Of a stretch of 64,000 bases of DNA, positions 20,301 through 32,048 are shown piece by piece; within the stretch, counting starts at the first letter, position 1; the number at the start of each line of letters is the position of its first letter. The translations under genes were made by a program, and so were the position numbers. The stretch comes from Corythucha ciliata. Its lineage: Eukaryota; Arthropoda; Insecta; Hemiptera; Tingidae. Below the pieces are notes generated by a model. It was given only the letters and a program-made list of their open reading frames with translations. It was not told the DNA's origin and did no database searches. The stretch lies in contig CM075937.1 in NCBI GenBank assembly GCA_038030265.1, positions 33,212,198 to 33,276,197 on the forward strand, given 5' to 3'.

Positions 20301-22435
20301 CGTCCTTCGCAACCCCCCCGGCCAGTAGACGACACCTCAAGTTTTGAGGGCTGAAATTTAAATTAAGTTTGTGTGGAGGACCCCACGATACTTCCATGTT
20401 CCCGTCGTTCGCTTACAACATGCCTTTCACATTAAACAATTCCGACACGAGTGATTCATCATTAAAAATTAATTAATTTGCCTAGCCTGTCCTCAAGTTC
20501 TGTTCTCATAAAAATGCCCAAGTTCTAAAATTTGCTGGAAAGAGCTCTATGTCTCTCAATATTTATCCCATGTCAACGATTGATGCAATAATAACACACA
20601 AAAAAATATGAACACACAAATTCTAACGACGTGACGAATAATGAATTTTGTAACCTAATATAGTTCTCTTTAACGGTAACTATCAATTTGAAATATTCAA
20701 CACGATCAATGAATGAAATAATGGACACAATTTGATCAATAAGACACTCGCTAAAACTCAAAATAATCGAAGAGAAACGAATCTTCGAATTCATCCTCGT
20801 CAAATTGTTTGAAAAATTAATTTAAAAATAATCAAATTGAATTTCGAAAAAATGGCCAGTTCATCGATGGGGAGTATTGTTGTGGTCATTTTAAGCCATC
20901 ATGAGATGATATCGGACTAAAATTCTGATAGGAGATAGGTTTGGGGCAAAAAAAGAGCTGAAACGCATTCCAAACCTTAGCAACTGTACCGCTCGAAAAA
21001 TATTATTCAAATTTTAGCAGCGTCTTCTAGGAACCTAGAGGACGATTTTGAGCGATCGATCATCAAATTTTATAATATTCTCTTGGAATTATAAGGGTCC
21101 AACCGTTTTTACTTCGAACACATTTGTTATAATATCTTTCAAATCGCTTAACCAATCGTTTTCAAATTTTACGGTGTACATCTAGAGATGAAGACACAAC
21201 TTTTGAGCCATCACTCGTCCAGATCTGTCGAGAGAAAAGTGGACGACGGAAGGACGACAGACGCCATACTGAAAATCGAGATTTAGGCCTTTTCGGGATC
21301 CAGGAACATGAATCTGGTGTCAGCTAAAATTTTTTTTTTTGCCATTACCAAACTTCCTTCCCTACGGGAACATGGAAGTAAAAAGGAAAAAATTGCTAAT
21401 TCTCGGTTGTAATTGAGAAGAACGCTAATTTGCGAAGAGAAAAAGGTATCATTCGTTCATATAACTGAGAGAACGCCAATTCGCGATTTCTAGAGTCAGC
21501 TTAGCGGTTATAGAACTGAGAAAAGGACATAATTTAACGTTTCGTGAAAGTTATATTTTATGTTTGTTTAGAGACTGAGAGGTCTCACTATAAGATTACC
21601 GTCCCAGGACCTGATATGTGTAGTTTCACTAAGGCTCTACAAGTTCCTACGAGTATTGACAGACCCCCAGGTTTGGTCCCCCTCCACATAGTGATCAAAT
21701 AGATTTGATATCTTTCATTCGCCGCTCCGGTCATGTAGGTTATGCTCACCAGCCAATAACAAGCCCTCCCCTCTCTAAAGGATCACATTTCAGTACATTG
21801 GGATGGGGGATATTGTCAGTACCTGTGTGTAACTATAGGTTCTCTAGTTTCACCAGTGATTACACTACACAAGCCATGGATCAATCAATTGATGGGCGAT
21901 TTCATTGCCATTTCTACGGGGTTTAGGGTGTTCCACTTTGTTTACTCCACTTGTTCATATACTGTAGAGGCGACAGGCGATCTAGTTCGTGAATTTTTTC
22001 CATTCCCGGAGTGTGTTTCAGGTCTAGGAAAAAGAGAGACAGCGGCGTTTTCGCCGGAGCGTTTGGGTTAGCTCAAAACCTTTCAGTTTTAATTCCTCAA
22101 TTTGTGTCACAAAATGCAATCCTCTTATTACGTAACAGCTCCGAGCGCAGGAAGCGTTCAGACTTGACTAGGAAACTAGTATTTTGTGGCCATTCTATAA
22201 CCATCAATGATTGAAAAAATAAAAGCCTTGTTATTCCCCAGTGTATCCGTAGAGTGATTGTATAGTCGGTCAGACCAAGTTCGTTTAAGTTTATAATGAT
22301 CATACTCATACTCTTGACAAAGATGGGCGGGGGTTGGTCAATTTTACTATCGGTTGGAGATATGTTTACATTTGTAGTAAGTACCTGAACGAGGAATTTT
22401 CGACGCTCGTTTTTTCAAGTTGCTGTAGAGGAGCC
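20301..22435. other. Intergenic, mostly unremarkable; minisatellite at 21385-21560
   Basis: No gene recognised. About 21385-21560 carries four to five units of the GCTAATTC/AATTGAGAA family. ORFs of 60-80 codons (20573-20803, 21705-22214) show no motif. Confidence 0.45.
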
Positions 22436-22665
22436 TATAGTCCGTCAAGAAGAACTTGGACCCACGGCCAGCGCTCTCTCATTCGATTACTTGCAACAGT
22501 TGCAACTCATCTTTCCTTTACTTTCATTGCCGAATTGGTTGTCCCACTGTTCACCAAAGATAAGTGTTATTATCAAGCCGAAGTTCCACGGAGGGTGTAA
22601 GGAATAATAGCTAGAGGGGCTGATCACGGGAGGGCGAGGTCAACGTTTAACTTGACGGGTTATAG
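22436..22665. mobile_element. MITE, TATAGTCCGTCAAG family, copy 1
   Basis: The ends TATAGTCCGTCAAG and CTTGACGGGTTATA are inverted. The 230-bp interior is homologous throughout to 55376-55596 (shared ATTGGTTGTCCCACTGTT, AAAGATAAG, CTAGAGGGGCTGA, GGAGGGCGAGGTC). The start lies in a TA/TATA context, consistent with a TA-target element but not proof of one. Confidence 0.8.
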
Positions 22666-25189
22666 CTCCTTTCCATTTATTTTGTTTTTGTTTTTATAGG
22701 AGTCGAGCTGTTACAGGTAGGTACCTACACCCTAAATTTGTTGAAAAATGCAAATCAAAACAATTTTTGGGAAATAATGTATAATTTTTCCCGATTTGGG
22801 AAGTCCTTTAAACCTGTATTTTGCATTTGCAGTACTCACACGTAAAATATCGTCTTCCTTGTTTCGACGTGATTTTTACCTTAGCGCATGGTTACTACTG
22901 AAGATTAGTCTTAATTATTATTATTGTTCCTCATAATGACTTTGATTAGGAGAGGGATGGCAACCTTCCCACCCTTTCTCACCGCACCCCTCACTATTAT
23001 TGGATAATTTTGTACGAGGAGAATGTGTCGCTCTTCTGGGGGGCAGGCGGTAGCCGCGGTGGTATGGTGCGAGAGGGAATGAGGAGAGAATCAGGAACCG
23101 GCTCCCTCGACTGTATTTCAGTCTTTTCTCGCGCTTTAAACGGTGTGTAAGCCGAGAAGCAAAATAGGGATGGAATTTAATTCACCCCTTGTGCAAATGT
23201 GACGTATCGTGCGAAAAGGGGTAGTGTATGCGACGATACTGAAAAAAAAAAAAAAAAATCGAGGCTTTGGTTCAAAGATGGGGCTCTGGGGAATGAAATC
23301 GGAAAAAATCAAATGTTTGAAACTTGAAATTCGTACATTTTTTTCGCTTCCGAAAACTGTCAGTGCCCTCTAAATACAATTTCGAACGAACACTTGGCAA
23401 AACTCGAAAATGTAAGTAATGTCAAAATAACTTCTTCATAAAATTGCCTTCACTCATAAAGGAAGATATTTGTCTGAAACCCAGGGAGAAGGGAAGAGAC
23501 ACTCACTCATTAAAAAAGCCACGACAATAGGACTGTTGTAAACGAACGGTAATAACTTCTAGGAAAGATGATTTTGATGATGATGGAGCTCTATGGTGAC
23601 AATCGATGACAAGATTGATTAATTGGATACTTTGACTTCATTATAATACGCCTCATAAGTGCCGAGAAAGTATATTTCTCTATAATATTTCCCACGTTTT
23701 TCTTGTGCAGTAATTCAAATCAGTCGTACACGGGTTCAATATAATTCGAGAACAAATCGTCAGATTTTCACTAAGAGATAATGAACCATCTGCCGTGCCT
23801 AACGCATTGTAACAAGCTCCTCTTAGAACACGTTTGTAAGCAACACTGATATTCGAGGATTTTTTTTTTTAATAGTTTTTTTTTATCTTTCGACTCTTCT
23901 TTGTTATTAGATACCTACTTAATTATACATCCACCGTTAACATATTCTGGAATTATCAACTTTTGCATGAGTACATAGCCAAGAAAACAGCTGTACCTAC
24001 AGCGAATGGCGTTAATAACCAAGGAGTAAAATAAAAAAGTGTGTAATTTATACAAACAAAAAGGTTCCTGCTACTGTCGTTACAGATGCCTATACTGTAC
24101 TAATAGACGTTTTATATTTTCCGACAATGAGATACAACTGAAAGTGAAATAATAAGGGTGGGTCAACCAGAGCGTAAAATATAAAGATTCTATCTCATAA
24201 AGACCATATAGAATGATTCAAGTGTGAAATTGGTATTAACAAAAAAAGTGCCCTGCCGGGAGAAATTTTCTCTCCTGCGGAGCTTCCATTTTTGCACGAA
24301 CATTCTAGCCAATACAACATATTCAATGGAACAGGGGTGTTTCTTTTAAAAACTCTTCATAATCGCCTCACTCGGAAAGGAAGGAGGGAGGACACTATGA
24401 GTTTATGAAGGCGACAGAAAAAGAAGTCTCAGGTGCATTGGAATATTCAGTCTTTAAGAATGAGATCGTTTATTATTTTTTCGGTGGAGATGTGAAAAAA
24501 CGACCCCCCTTCCCCTTCCACTTATTACTTTTCTCTCTCACAAAACAAAACTCTGTGAAGCGATTGGATAAAACAACAAAAATACGAAGCATAATCCAAG
24601 GGTAGAGATTAAAGTAAGTTTCCTTCACGTTTTATGGTTTTCTTCATCTTTAATGACAAGGATTATGTTGACTTGACGAAGAGGTAAACGCGTAGCGGTA
24701 GAAGTGATGTCCATGAACCGTTGCATGACCTTCTTTGTTCCATGCAAAAACAAACAAATATACAGACAAAAAATCGATTAGCAATTCAACAAAGTCACCC
24801 TGATGTAGCTTGTGAAAGAAAAATAATTAAAAGGCGAAGAATCATTAAATAAGTGGGGGACCACAAGAAAGGGTGCTACACTAATGTGGGTGTCTAGGGA
24901 AGTAGTAGTCCATTTATATGAAAGAATTACGAATGGGCCGATCTTTAAGTAATCTCTTCACTCTTCAGTAATCGCTCTAAGCGGCATTCCCAAGATTAAT
25001 AGGCCTTTATCTTGACTTACAGCTTGTTGTTGTTGTTGCTTCGTCTGCTGTCCAGACATATAACGACCAAATTGGTGATCAATTTCGCAAATTATCATTA
25101 AGCGATGTACACCTCTCTGTATACATTATAAGTTTTGGTTTACACTCCCCCCCCCCCTCATGAAAGCATCATGACATACCTATTAGTAA
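22666..25189. other. Intergenic, 2.5 kb, no gene recognised
   Basis: Low-repeat, AT-rich DNA. An A17 tract (about 23242-23258), CTTGTTGTTGTTGTTGC (about 25023-25039) and C/G tracts are the only notable local features. It could hold introns or regulatory DNA of an unrecognised gene. Confidence 0.4.
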
Positions 25190-25504
25190 AAGTTTCCTAC
25201 GTCTATAAAGCTGATTGAGAGATTCAAATCGTCAACGAATTCCCTCGATTTCCATGATTTCCATTCTCACGATTCCTCAATTCTTCAACGTGTGGTACAA
25301 CGCCGACAGTCCGCTATACCAAGGCCGGCTCAACCACCGTACCAAGGCAGCTCTGCTGTCCACCTAGATTACCATTTCCCTGAACCTCGAGTGCTTCCAA
25401 ATGAGATTCCTGGCACAGTCATTCATCGTCGTGACCTCTTATCCAGTAGCCCACGTTTCCAGAGGCCTATATTCTCGCCATCTTCTAGCTCTGGGATCCA
25501 GTAA
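25190..25504 (+). other. Candidate coding exon, protein family not recognised
   Basis: An open frame of 104 codons runs from after a TAA (25187) to TAA 25502-25504. The translation is Ser/Pro/Arg-rich (for example HDSSILQRVVQRRQSAIPRP and PRFQRPIFSPSSSSGIQ), with balanced codon use and no low-complexity cause, which is unlike most ORFs here. It could be a terminal exon of a host gene, such as an unstructured cytoplasmic tail. No acceptor is convincing, and I recognise no homologue. Confidence 0.3.
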
Positions 25505-25699
25505 CCTGATTTTGTCATTCCTGAGTCAAATTAATTTAAACCCATCCGTGAAGCAGTTCATGGTTCTCCCTTGAACCCTGAACTCTTCCCTTGTACTCTC
25601 TCGAATCCGCATCTCCCTCCCCAAGTCCAGTCAGTGAAATGGTCTTTTCACTCCTCATCCGGGTGGTTGGCACCGTTAGCCCCCCCCCCCTAACTACCA

Positions 25700-25890
25700 A
25701 TTTTAGCATGTTTCATTGCGCGAACCCTGACCTCCAAATTAAGGGGTTTTAGCCTACGCAACATCACCTTTGCTGCTGTTTTAGTCGTCCTGAAGGAGTC
25801 TAGAGTCACAATCAGGTCAAACGCGTCTGACAGCCCCGGCCCCCAGTCCCGCTCAACATTCTCCCACCAAATGAAAGCCAAATTCAAGAC
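25700..25890 (-). pseudogene. LINE reverse-transcriptase C-terminal fragment
   Basis: The minus frame reads TTKTAAKVMLRRLKPLNLEV and then RVRAMKHAKIG. This aligns with the thumb/post-RT region of the LINE at 59455-60884, which reads TPTRAMERLLGLKPLDIEV then RGRALEVAYRLG. Only about 60 codons survive, with stops on both sides. A relic of an RNase H-type non-LTR retrotransposon. Confidence 0.6.
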
Positions 25891-26284
25891 TCTCGGCCTA
25901 ATTATACTAATACGATGTAATTTCGTGGCAATAATTCCCAGGCTTTGGGTGCTGTTGGGGGCGGTTAACCAATAACAAGGGATCCACGGCCACTGAAAGA
26001 AGCCGTGAAACTGACAAATTTGCTAAGGTAAAGATCAGAAAATGGCAATTTCCAGAAAATAAATACCAGAAAATAGCGATTTTGGGAATACCCATCCAGG
26101 GAACTATAATTTCGTAGATAGGTAGTTATTGTTAGCTCCAGAATGTTACGACTTTGTGTCTATTCATCAAGCTGTGGGCGCTATTGGGATCGGACTGGAC
26201 TCCACACTCGCTATTAAAAAAATGCCTAGGAACTTGCAAGTTCACGAAAGTAAATACCAAAAACGTTCTATTTTACTGATATTT
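25891..26284. other. Intergenic, short AAATACCAGAAAATGGC-type repeats
   Basis: AAATGGCAATTTCCAGAAAA / AAATACCAGAAAATAGCG words occur at about 26038-26085 and a related AAATACCAAAAACG at about 26252. Otherwise nothing recognised. Confidence 0.4.
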
Positions 26285-26425
26285 AGGGCCGTATTCAGAA
26301 ACCCACCTTTACGAAGCCTCAACTTGAGGAATTGAAAAATGTGATGGTTCGTAAAGATGTGTCATCTGTTTCGAAGCGCTTTTAAAGGAGACGTTTGGTT
26401 AAGGTTTGTTTCTGAATACGAGCCT
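26285..26425. mobile_element. MITE with AGGGCCGTATTCAGAAAC termini
   Basis: The left AGGGCCGTATTCAGAAAC and right GTTTCTGAATACGAGCCT are inverted repeats of about 18 bp with one mismatch, in a 141-bp element. It abuts the next MITE with only a couple of bases between. Confidence 0.75.
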
Positions 26426-26427
26426 TA

Positions 26428-26545
26428 AAGGCCCGTTCACAAGCGCTGTGCAATGCGTCTGTGGAGTCTATGTAACCTATGAAAATGCTTCATTTGCATA
26501 GACTCCACAGAACGCGTACATAGAACGCGCTTGTGAACGGGGCTT
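26428..26545. mobile_element. MITE, AAGGCCCGTTCACAAGC family, copy 2
   Basis: AAAGGCCCGTTCACAAGCGC at the left and GCGCTTGTGAACGGGGCTT at the right. The inner inverted pair GTGGAGTCTATG / CATAGACTCCAC is shared with the copy at 12610-12749. Confidence 0.8.
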
Positions 26546-28129
26546 AAGCTGTGTTTAGATTTGAGAGTTGTTTGCTCTCGAGAGCTTAACTCGCCAGTCT
26601 TTGAATTATTTATAGACATCTTTTTGCAATTGACCCTACCCCCCTCGGATATACACAAATCGGTCCATTGCTTCTTTTCTGGGTAATTGCAATATCGTAA
26701 CTTGGTTTGGACATAATTTCAAATTGTAATCTTCAGTCCTTTAGAACATCAAATGGGGTTTGATTTATTAAATAGACTCATTCAATTTCATTTCCAAGAA
26801 GCAATAAATCATCGGCGAATGCATATAATTCAGCTTAGTCAGGAAATTGTAAATGTAATAGAGGGACGTACGCCGTATAAGCCAAATCCCAGGAGGAGAT
26901 TGTAGTATATCCAATGCAGCGGCTTCACTTGTTCTCGCATTAAAGGAGGTTCGCTTATTTGAAAAATAACGTTTTGCTCATTTGTGCACATTTTTTGGGC
27001 CTTCTCTTTCTAGTAATAGGTGAAGTATCGCGGGTCCTGATGATAGGCCAAATCGAGTGTTGGACGACAAATTAAATACTGCGTTCTTTATTTTGTAGTT
27101 TAGTTGACAATCGATTATTGACGACAAGTACGTGAAGACTGAATAAAACTAATAGAATACCCTATTGTAAATGATCAACATTCGGAAATGCCTTCGCGTC
27201 TTACTCTCCTACCTCCCAGCCACAAGTGTTACGTGAAGAACTGTTAAGAACGTCTTCCATATTCTGGGAAAATGTTCCCTCTTCAAAAATCTATAAACGA
27301 AGGCGTGCAAGTTTTTAGAAGCATGAAAACATGTAAAATTCTCAACCTGATTAGTCCGTCCTCCACCATTACCCACTGGCATCGCCAGTATGGTGGGGGG
27401 GGCATCTTCCCCTCTCTGGAGATTGGGAGAAGCAGGGAGCAGCTGTAAACGTACTAACGTGAAGATTAACGTGCTTGGCGCACTTTTCGGTCGCAAGACC
27501 ATTAGCCCATAAATATAGTCGTATCCTAGTCGGATAAAGGGGAATGTAACGGTTATTCTGGATAGAGAAGCGTACGTGAGAGGAATGGAGGCATTGTTTT
27601 CGGACACCAGCACATAATACAGTTCTCAATAAGGACATCACGGCGAAGGAATAGGAGAACTCGATACGTGTAAGGTGGAAAAACAATAAAACAATTGATT
27701 AAAGCACTTATCGATGGTTGGTTACGCACAATAGTCTGTGCATGAATGATCATAAGAATATGAATATTCTTATGACGAATAAGCGTAAAATTAACGAATA
27801 TTCTCAATATTAAACAGTTTTATAATAATCCTATAATAAATATAGGTACCTACGTAAATGTTTTACGTGTTCCTTTTAGCTTAATGGTAGTAGAAATTGT
27901 TTATTCTTTAAATATATACAAGATATGTACAGTGCTACTTAGTGGATCTTCAGTACCAAACGACTGTATAATCCAATGTTGCTAATGCTAGTTCAACAAT
28001 TTTTATTGGTGTGGAGCCTTGTTGACATCAGGGAAAAAATAAACATTAAAAAACCCCTACGAATAACGCATCACTGATGTTGAAAACTACGATCTAGTGC
28101 CTTAGGGTTAGGTTTTTAGATTAAATTAA
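26546..28129. other. Intergenic, no gene recognised
   Basis: Three overlapping minus-strand ORFs (27209-27807) in different frames have no family motif and I do not accept them. The remainder is unremarkable AT-rich DNA. Confidence 0.45.
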
Positions 28130-28780
28130 ATTTAAGTACGTAGTTTATAAAGCAATGTGATGTCGAAGCACCCTGTGCTTTCCCCGTCTCGTATGAGTAT
28201 TAGTAGTTGCGATATGTTTGATGACTGGATTTGGACTATTTATAAACCGTTTGAAAGCTATTGAGCTTAACTGAACAATTTAATGTTTGATGAATTCTAG
28301 TTTACATCTTTGATGTAGGTAGCGAACGTAAGTATTTCTAGGGGAGCTCGTAATTAACCTAAGGAATTTGTTTTGTATTATCTGTAGCTTGCGGTAATTG
28401 CTATCGCATGTATAAGGCTAGGCAGGCATATATGAGTGCAGGGCGGATTGAGGTTTTATAAAGGAGCAGTTTGTTCTGCTCAGACAATCCTGATTCCCGA
28501 CGTAGTAGGGGAAATAACAATGGTATGAATAGTTTGCTCCTATCCACCAAGTTGCTGACATGGGTCGTGAACGTGAGTTTGGAGTCAATTGAGAGCCCCA
28601 GGTATTTTACCGTTACATCCCTCGGGACCTCTACATCATTTAATGCCCTGGATTTTCCATCTGTAGAAATAGTCATTGATTTTTGATAGGGCTTTATTAA
28701 GGCGGTTCACTATGGTATCCGGTCGCCAATGCTCGGTTGTACAATGCAGTGTCATCTGCGTACAAACCTATACGATGCGA
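28130..28780 (-). pseudogene. Jockey-type LINE reverse-transcriptase fragment
   Basis: Read on the minus strand and allowing frame changes: the RT active-site box IGLYADDTALYNRA (about 28733-28774), ALNKALSKIN.YF..W, then VTVKYLGLSIDSKLTFTTHV, LLFPLLRRESGLSEQNKLLL, YKTSIRPALIYACLALY, KLQIIQNKFLRLI and RRGKHRVLRHHIAL. That is the order of palm box to thumb to C-terminus of Jockey-clade retrotransposons. Everything upstream of the ADD box is missing, and several frameshifts and stops are present. It meets the Penelope-like fragment at about 28800-28866. Confidence 0.8.
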
Positions 28781-28865
28781 TGTTTTCAAATTGTATGCCC
28801 TGTTGTCACGCCCCCCCCCCTTATCTACGTCAAATTTTTCGAGTTTCCCCCCTCCTCCAACAAAA

Positions 28866-29720
28866 CTCGATGGCAAAGTCAGCCATAACGGCGTCGACAA
28901 TTTGTGGTTATCCGCGAATGAGGATTCACTTGAAGAGGTGCTTCGCGTGTTCAACTCGTACCACACGAGCCTCAAATTCACCATGGAGAGGAATCCACGT
29001 GGAATGGGATGGTTGGGGTACCGATCCTCGATACGTTCGTGGTCCGGAGTAGTGATAACAACGTAGCTCATGCTTGGTATTCCAAGCCACTTAGCTCGGG
29101 AAGACTCCTAAATTTCGATAGCTGTCACCCACTCTCCCAAAAACGGAACGTAGTGACCAATCCGCTCTCCAGGGTTAAGAACATTTCCTCGGAGGAGTTT
29201 CTTGAGCAGTCGTGGGACAGAGAAAAGAGTATTCTGCAGGAGAATATCCTACGACTTGTCTCCTCAAGCATACGGCGTATGGATGTACCATGCCGTACAA
29301 CCAACAGTCCTAGTGCCGGAATGTCTGTTGAGCAACCCCGAGTTTTCTTTCCCTTCACATACGTGAAAGGGTTATCGGAGCTAACCACGAAATGCATTTG
29401 GGTGGCTATCCCTAACTAATATCGCTTTTGGGATGAAGCCTGTCAACAAAGTGGAACGGTTCTATTCTCCATTGAAAGACCGATCGCCGATTCAGCAGTC
29501 GATTCACGTCGTCTACGAGGACCCCTGTGGAGCAACTGGGTTTAATAAGAAATATATCGGAGTGACTAAGCAATATTCAAAGACGAGACTCACTAAACCA
29601 GAGGTCGCTTCGGGCTTGGTGAAACTCACGAGAGATGCTAACCATATGTTTAACTTCGATGCAACCCGTGTGCTTAGCAGCCAACCCACTCTCAACAGAC
29701 GGCTTACTTCGTAATCACTA
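28866..29720 (+). pseudogene. Penelope-like element, RT end plus GIY-YIG endonuclease fragment
   Basis: Penelope-like elements encode a telomerase-related reverse transcriptase followed by a GIY-YIG endonuclease. In three frames the sequence shows: SANEDSLEEVLRVFNSYHTS then LKFTMERN; then AHAWYSKPLSSGRLLNFDSC, HPLSQKRNVVTNPLSRV and PFTYVKGLSE; then IHVVYEDPCG..NKKYIGVTKQYSKTRLT, which is the GIY-YIG core (VVYE..C, KKYIG). HMFNFDATRVL follows, as expected after it. The RT fingers and palm are missing, and at least two frame changes occur. It is a 5'-truncated, inactive copy. Confidence 0.82.
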
Positions 29721-30818
29721 CACGTCCTATAACCACTACACGAATAATAAACGCCTTGAAGAAACTCAGCAGGGGTATACTTCTTCTACCTCTTCTTCTG
29801 CCCCGCGCTCATCGTTGGTCGGTTAAACCAAACCCTTCCCTTTCTTTTTATTAGTTTAGTCCGACTTTGATGCGAGCTTGTTACCTGAAATTAACGACAT
29901 TTTTGACGATTGTAATCTTTGTTGTATAATGGGGAACTTGCACATTTTTCAAAAATTGGTGTTTCTTAAAGAGGGCTCTTCCACAAGTCTATTGCTCACA
30001 TTAAACTTTGAAATCAATCAAGGATGCTTTTTTAGCGAATTTTTAAGCATTTTGAGTGGGGGTTCCATTACGACCAAACTTATTTATAGAAATTGATAGT
30101 GCGGGGAAGAGGGGGTTAGACGCGGAAATTTTTCCGCGGTTAGAGGCGGTTAGAGGGGGAAATTTTTCATTTTATTTGTAAACAAACAATTTTAGAGTTC
30201 CCTCAAATGCTTCACAAGTAAGCATTGACGTCATTTCCGCTCGTGCCATCCATTCCCTCCTGAAGAAGTTTGACTTTAAACCTTTTTTAAAATCTTAAAA
30301 GTTAAAACACACCAATCGGGTTGCAACTTCCGTTGATATCCTTCAGTTCACGGGTCGAATCACCACCAGGTATAGGCTATTTTATATTTATAAAATATAT
30401 TATACTTTATTTTATTTTTTAACTAGCACTTAATGTTGTTATATTTTTCCGTTCATTTTTATTCTGCGGTTTCAGATTGAAAAAAAGGGGGGGGGGGGTT
30501 GAAACCCCGAATATCCATGTTTTAAAAGGGGTTTTCCCCTTTTTATACAATGGCCGAATACCGACTAATTCAGGAAGAAATGAACGACTTGCGGCCGACG
30601 AACAACTCGTGACCCCATAAATATAGGTTCGTCTGATTCGGGCCAAAGAGATTACTCTTCACGAGCCACTGAGTACCACCTCTTGGTTCTCGCGTCGGCT
30701 TCAGTGAGCCTGAGATCCTTCCCGAACACGAGGGGACCTCTACCCCTCCCCTTCAAGGTCGAGAAGCGCCTCCAATTCTGGAGACTGGCTCATCAGCTGC
30801 ATCGTCACCTCAATTTTA
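29721..30818. other. Intergenic, nothing recognised
   Basis: A G12 tract (30487-30498), a purine-rich GGTTAGAGG/GAAATTTTTC region (about 30100-30170) and palindromic AT sequence near 30380-30410 are the only local features. Confidence 0.4.
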
Positions 30819-31084
30819 ACAAGCAAATGATGGCCTGGAGCCCTGGTGGCCCTGTAAATCTCCAAAGTCGGAAACAGAGACTGTAGACACCTATCCTTTT
30901 TGGAAATCGTGCGACATTCAAACTTTTAGGCCTGTAGTTTTAATTCACTCTCCACTTTGTCCTCACCCGACACTGACCGTCTTTAACTTGTTGGACGATT
31001 TACCAGAGTGCAACAATTTTCCGCTCGACGGAGCCCGTGGAATCGACAGCTCTAAAGTTCGAGAACAGGCTGAATGTGATTAGG
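30819..31084 (+). other. Weak candidate exon, unidentified
   Basis: An 87-codon open frame without a start codon, beginning after TAA and ending TAG. It reads like ordinary protein (for example ETETVDTYPFWKSCDIQTF and LTVFNLLDDLPECNNFPLDG). It matches no family I recognise, and no splice site is decisive. Confidence 0.2.
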
Positions 31085-31279
31085 GGAGGAAAATTTAAAA
31101 ATAAAAATCAGTTTCGCGGGACTCAGTCACCAGTCACTAGCTCCGTTTATTTGTCAATCCTGGACTACTCCGAGCAGCACGATATTTTGTAACCTCGCGG
31201 GTTATCATGTGGAATAACGCGAAAAAGAATATGAAAAATGTTAGTACATACTTTCAGTGCCGTTAGTGCAGCTCCGGAC

Positions 31280-31650
31280 GACAAACGAAGAGGGCTATTA
31301 AAACAGTAATTTCAATTTCACGTGTTTTATATAAGGTCATGTTCCTATTGGCGATTGTAGCTAAGGGATACGATATCTGGTGGCGTTTCAGAGAATTGAG
31401 TCCGGTACTCCTTGTGATTTGTTGTTGTCATTTGATAACAAACCACTATAGAGGTTTTCTACAATGAGGAAGTTCCATGTTGGTCAGTGACACTTTTTTG
31501 CGGGATGCCGACAACGGGGCGAAAAAAGGTAATTCTCTTCGACTGTTACCTTTTCTCGGGTCGTTCCCTCTACACAAGTCCGAAAACAATCATCGCACTC
31601 TTGTCACTAAAAACAAATTCTCCTAATACTTGGTCTGCGAACAGCAATAG
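31280..31650. repeat. Dispersed repeat related to 1-735 and (inverted) 61740-61830
   Basis: 31347-31420 (ATTGGCGATTGTAGCTAAGG, GATACGATATCTGG, TTTCAGAGA, GAGTCCGGTACTCC) matches 61750-61828 in reverse orientation. 31462-31505 matches the start of the window. It shares the ATTGGCGATTGTAGCTA end with the copies at 709-721 and 59400. Confidence 0.6.
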
Positions 31651-32048
31651 TGATGTGCCATATTTCATGCTCGACTATTTTGTGTTGTAATGATCCTCCG
31701 TATTAAAAAATTCCTTCGGTGTGACAACATAACTCAAAAAGACTCAATGTCCTTTCGAATGTGTGTTTTGTTTCTGGAATTATTCATAATGTAAGTGCCT
31801 CAATTGTATACAACTTATATCTAATGAAGGATTTAAAGTATTCGTCACGCAATATTCTTCAAGCTACCTCACGGAACTTACAATTAAGACAGGTTTGTAA
31901 AACCAAAGAATATTAAGCTAAAACATGCGAGCCATCTCATACTCTTTTTTCATCTCTTTGATAAGATTCCGTATGTAATTATCCTCTCTATCATCCGGTA
32001 CAAAATTCATGCTTCTGTTTTTCTTTCTAATCCAACAGCTACTATAGT

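Noticed and set aside
27209..27807. Three overlapping minus-strand ORFs (134, 105 and 84 codons)
   Set aside because: Different frames over the same DNA, no motif, no boundary; most likely chance.
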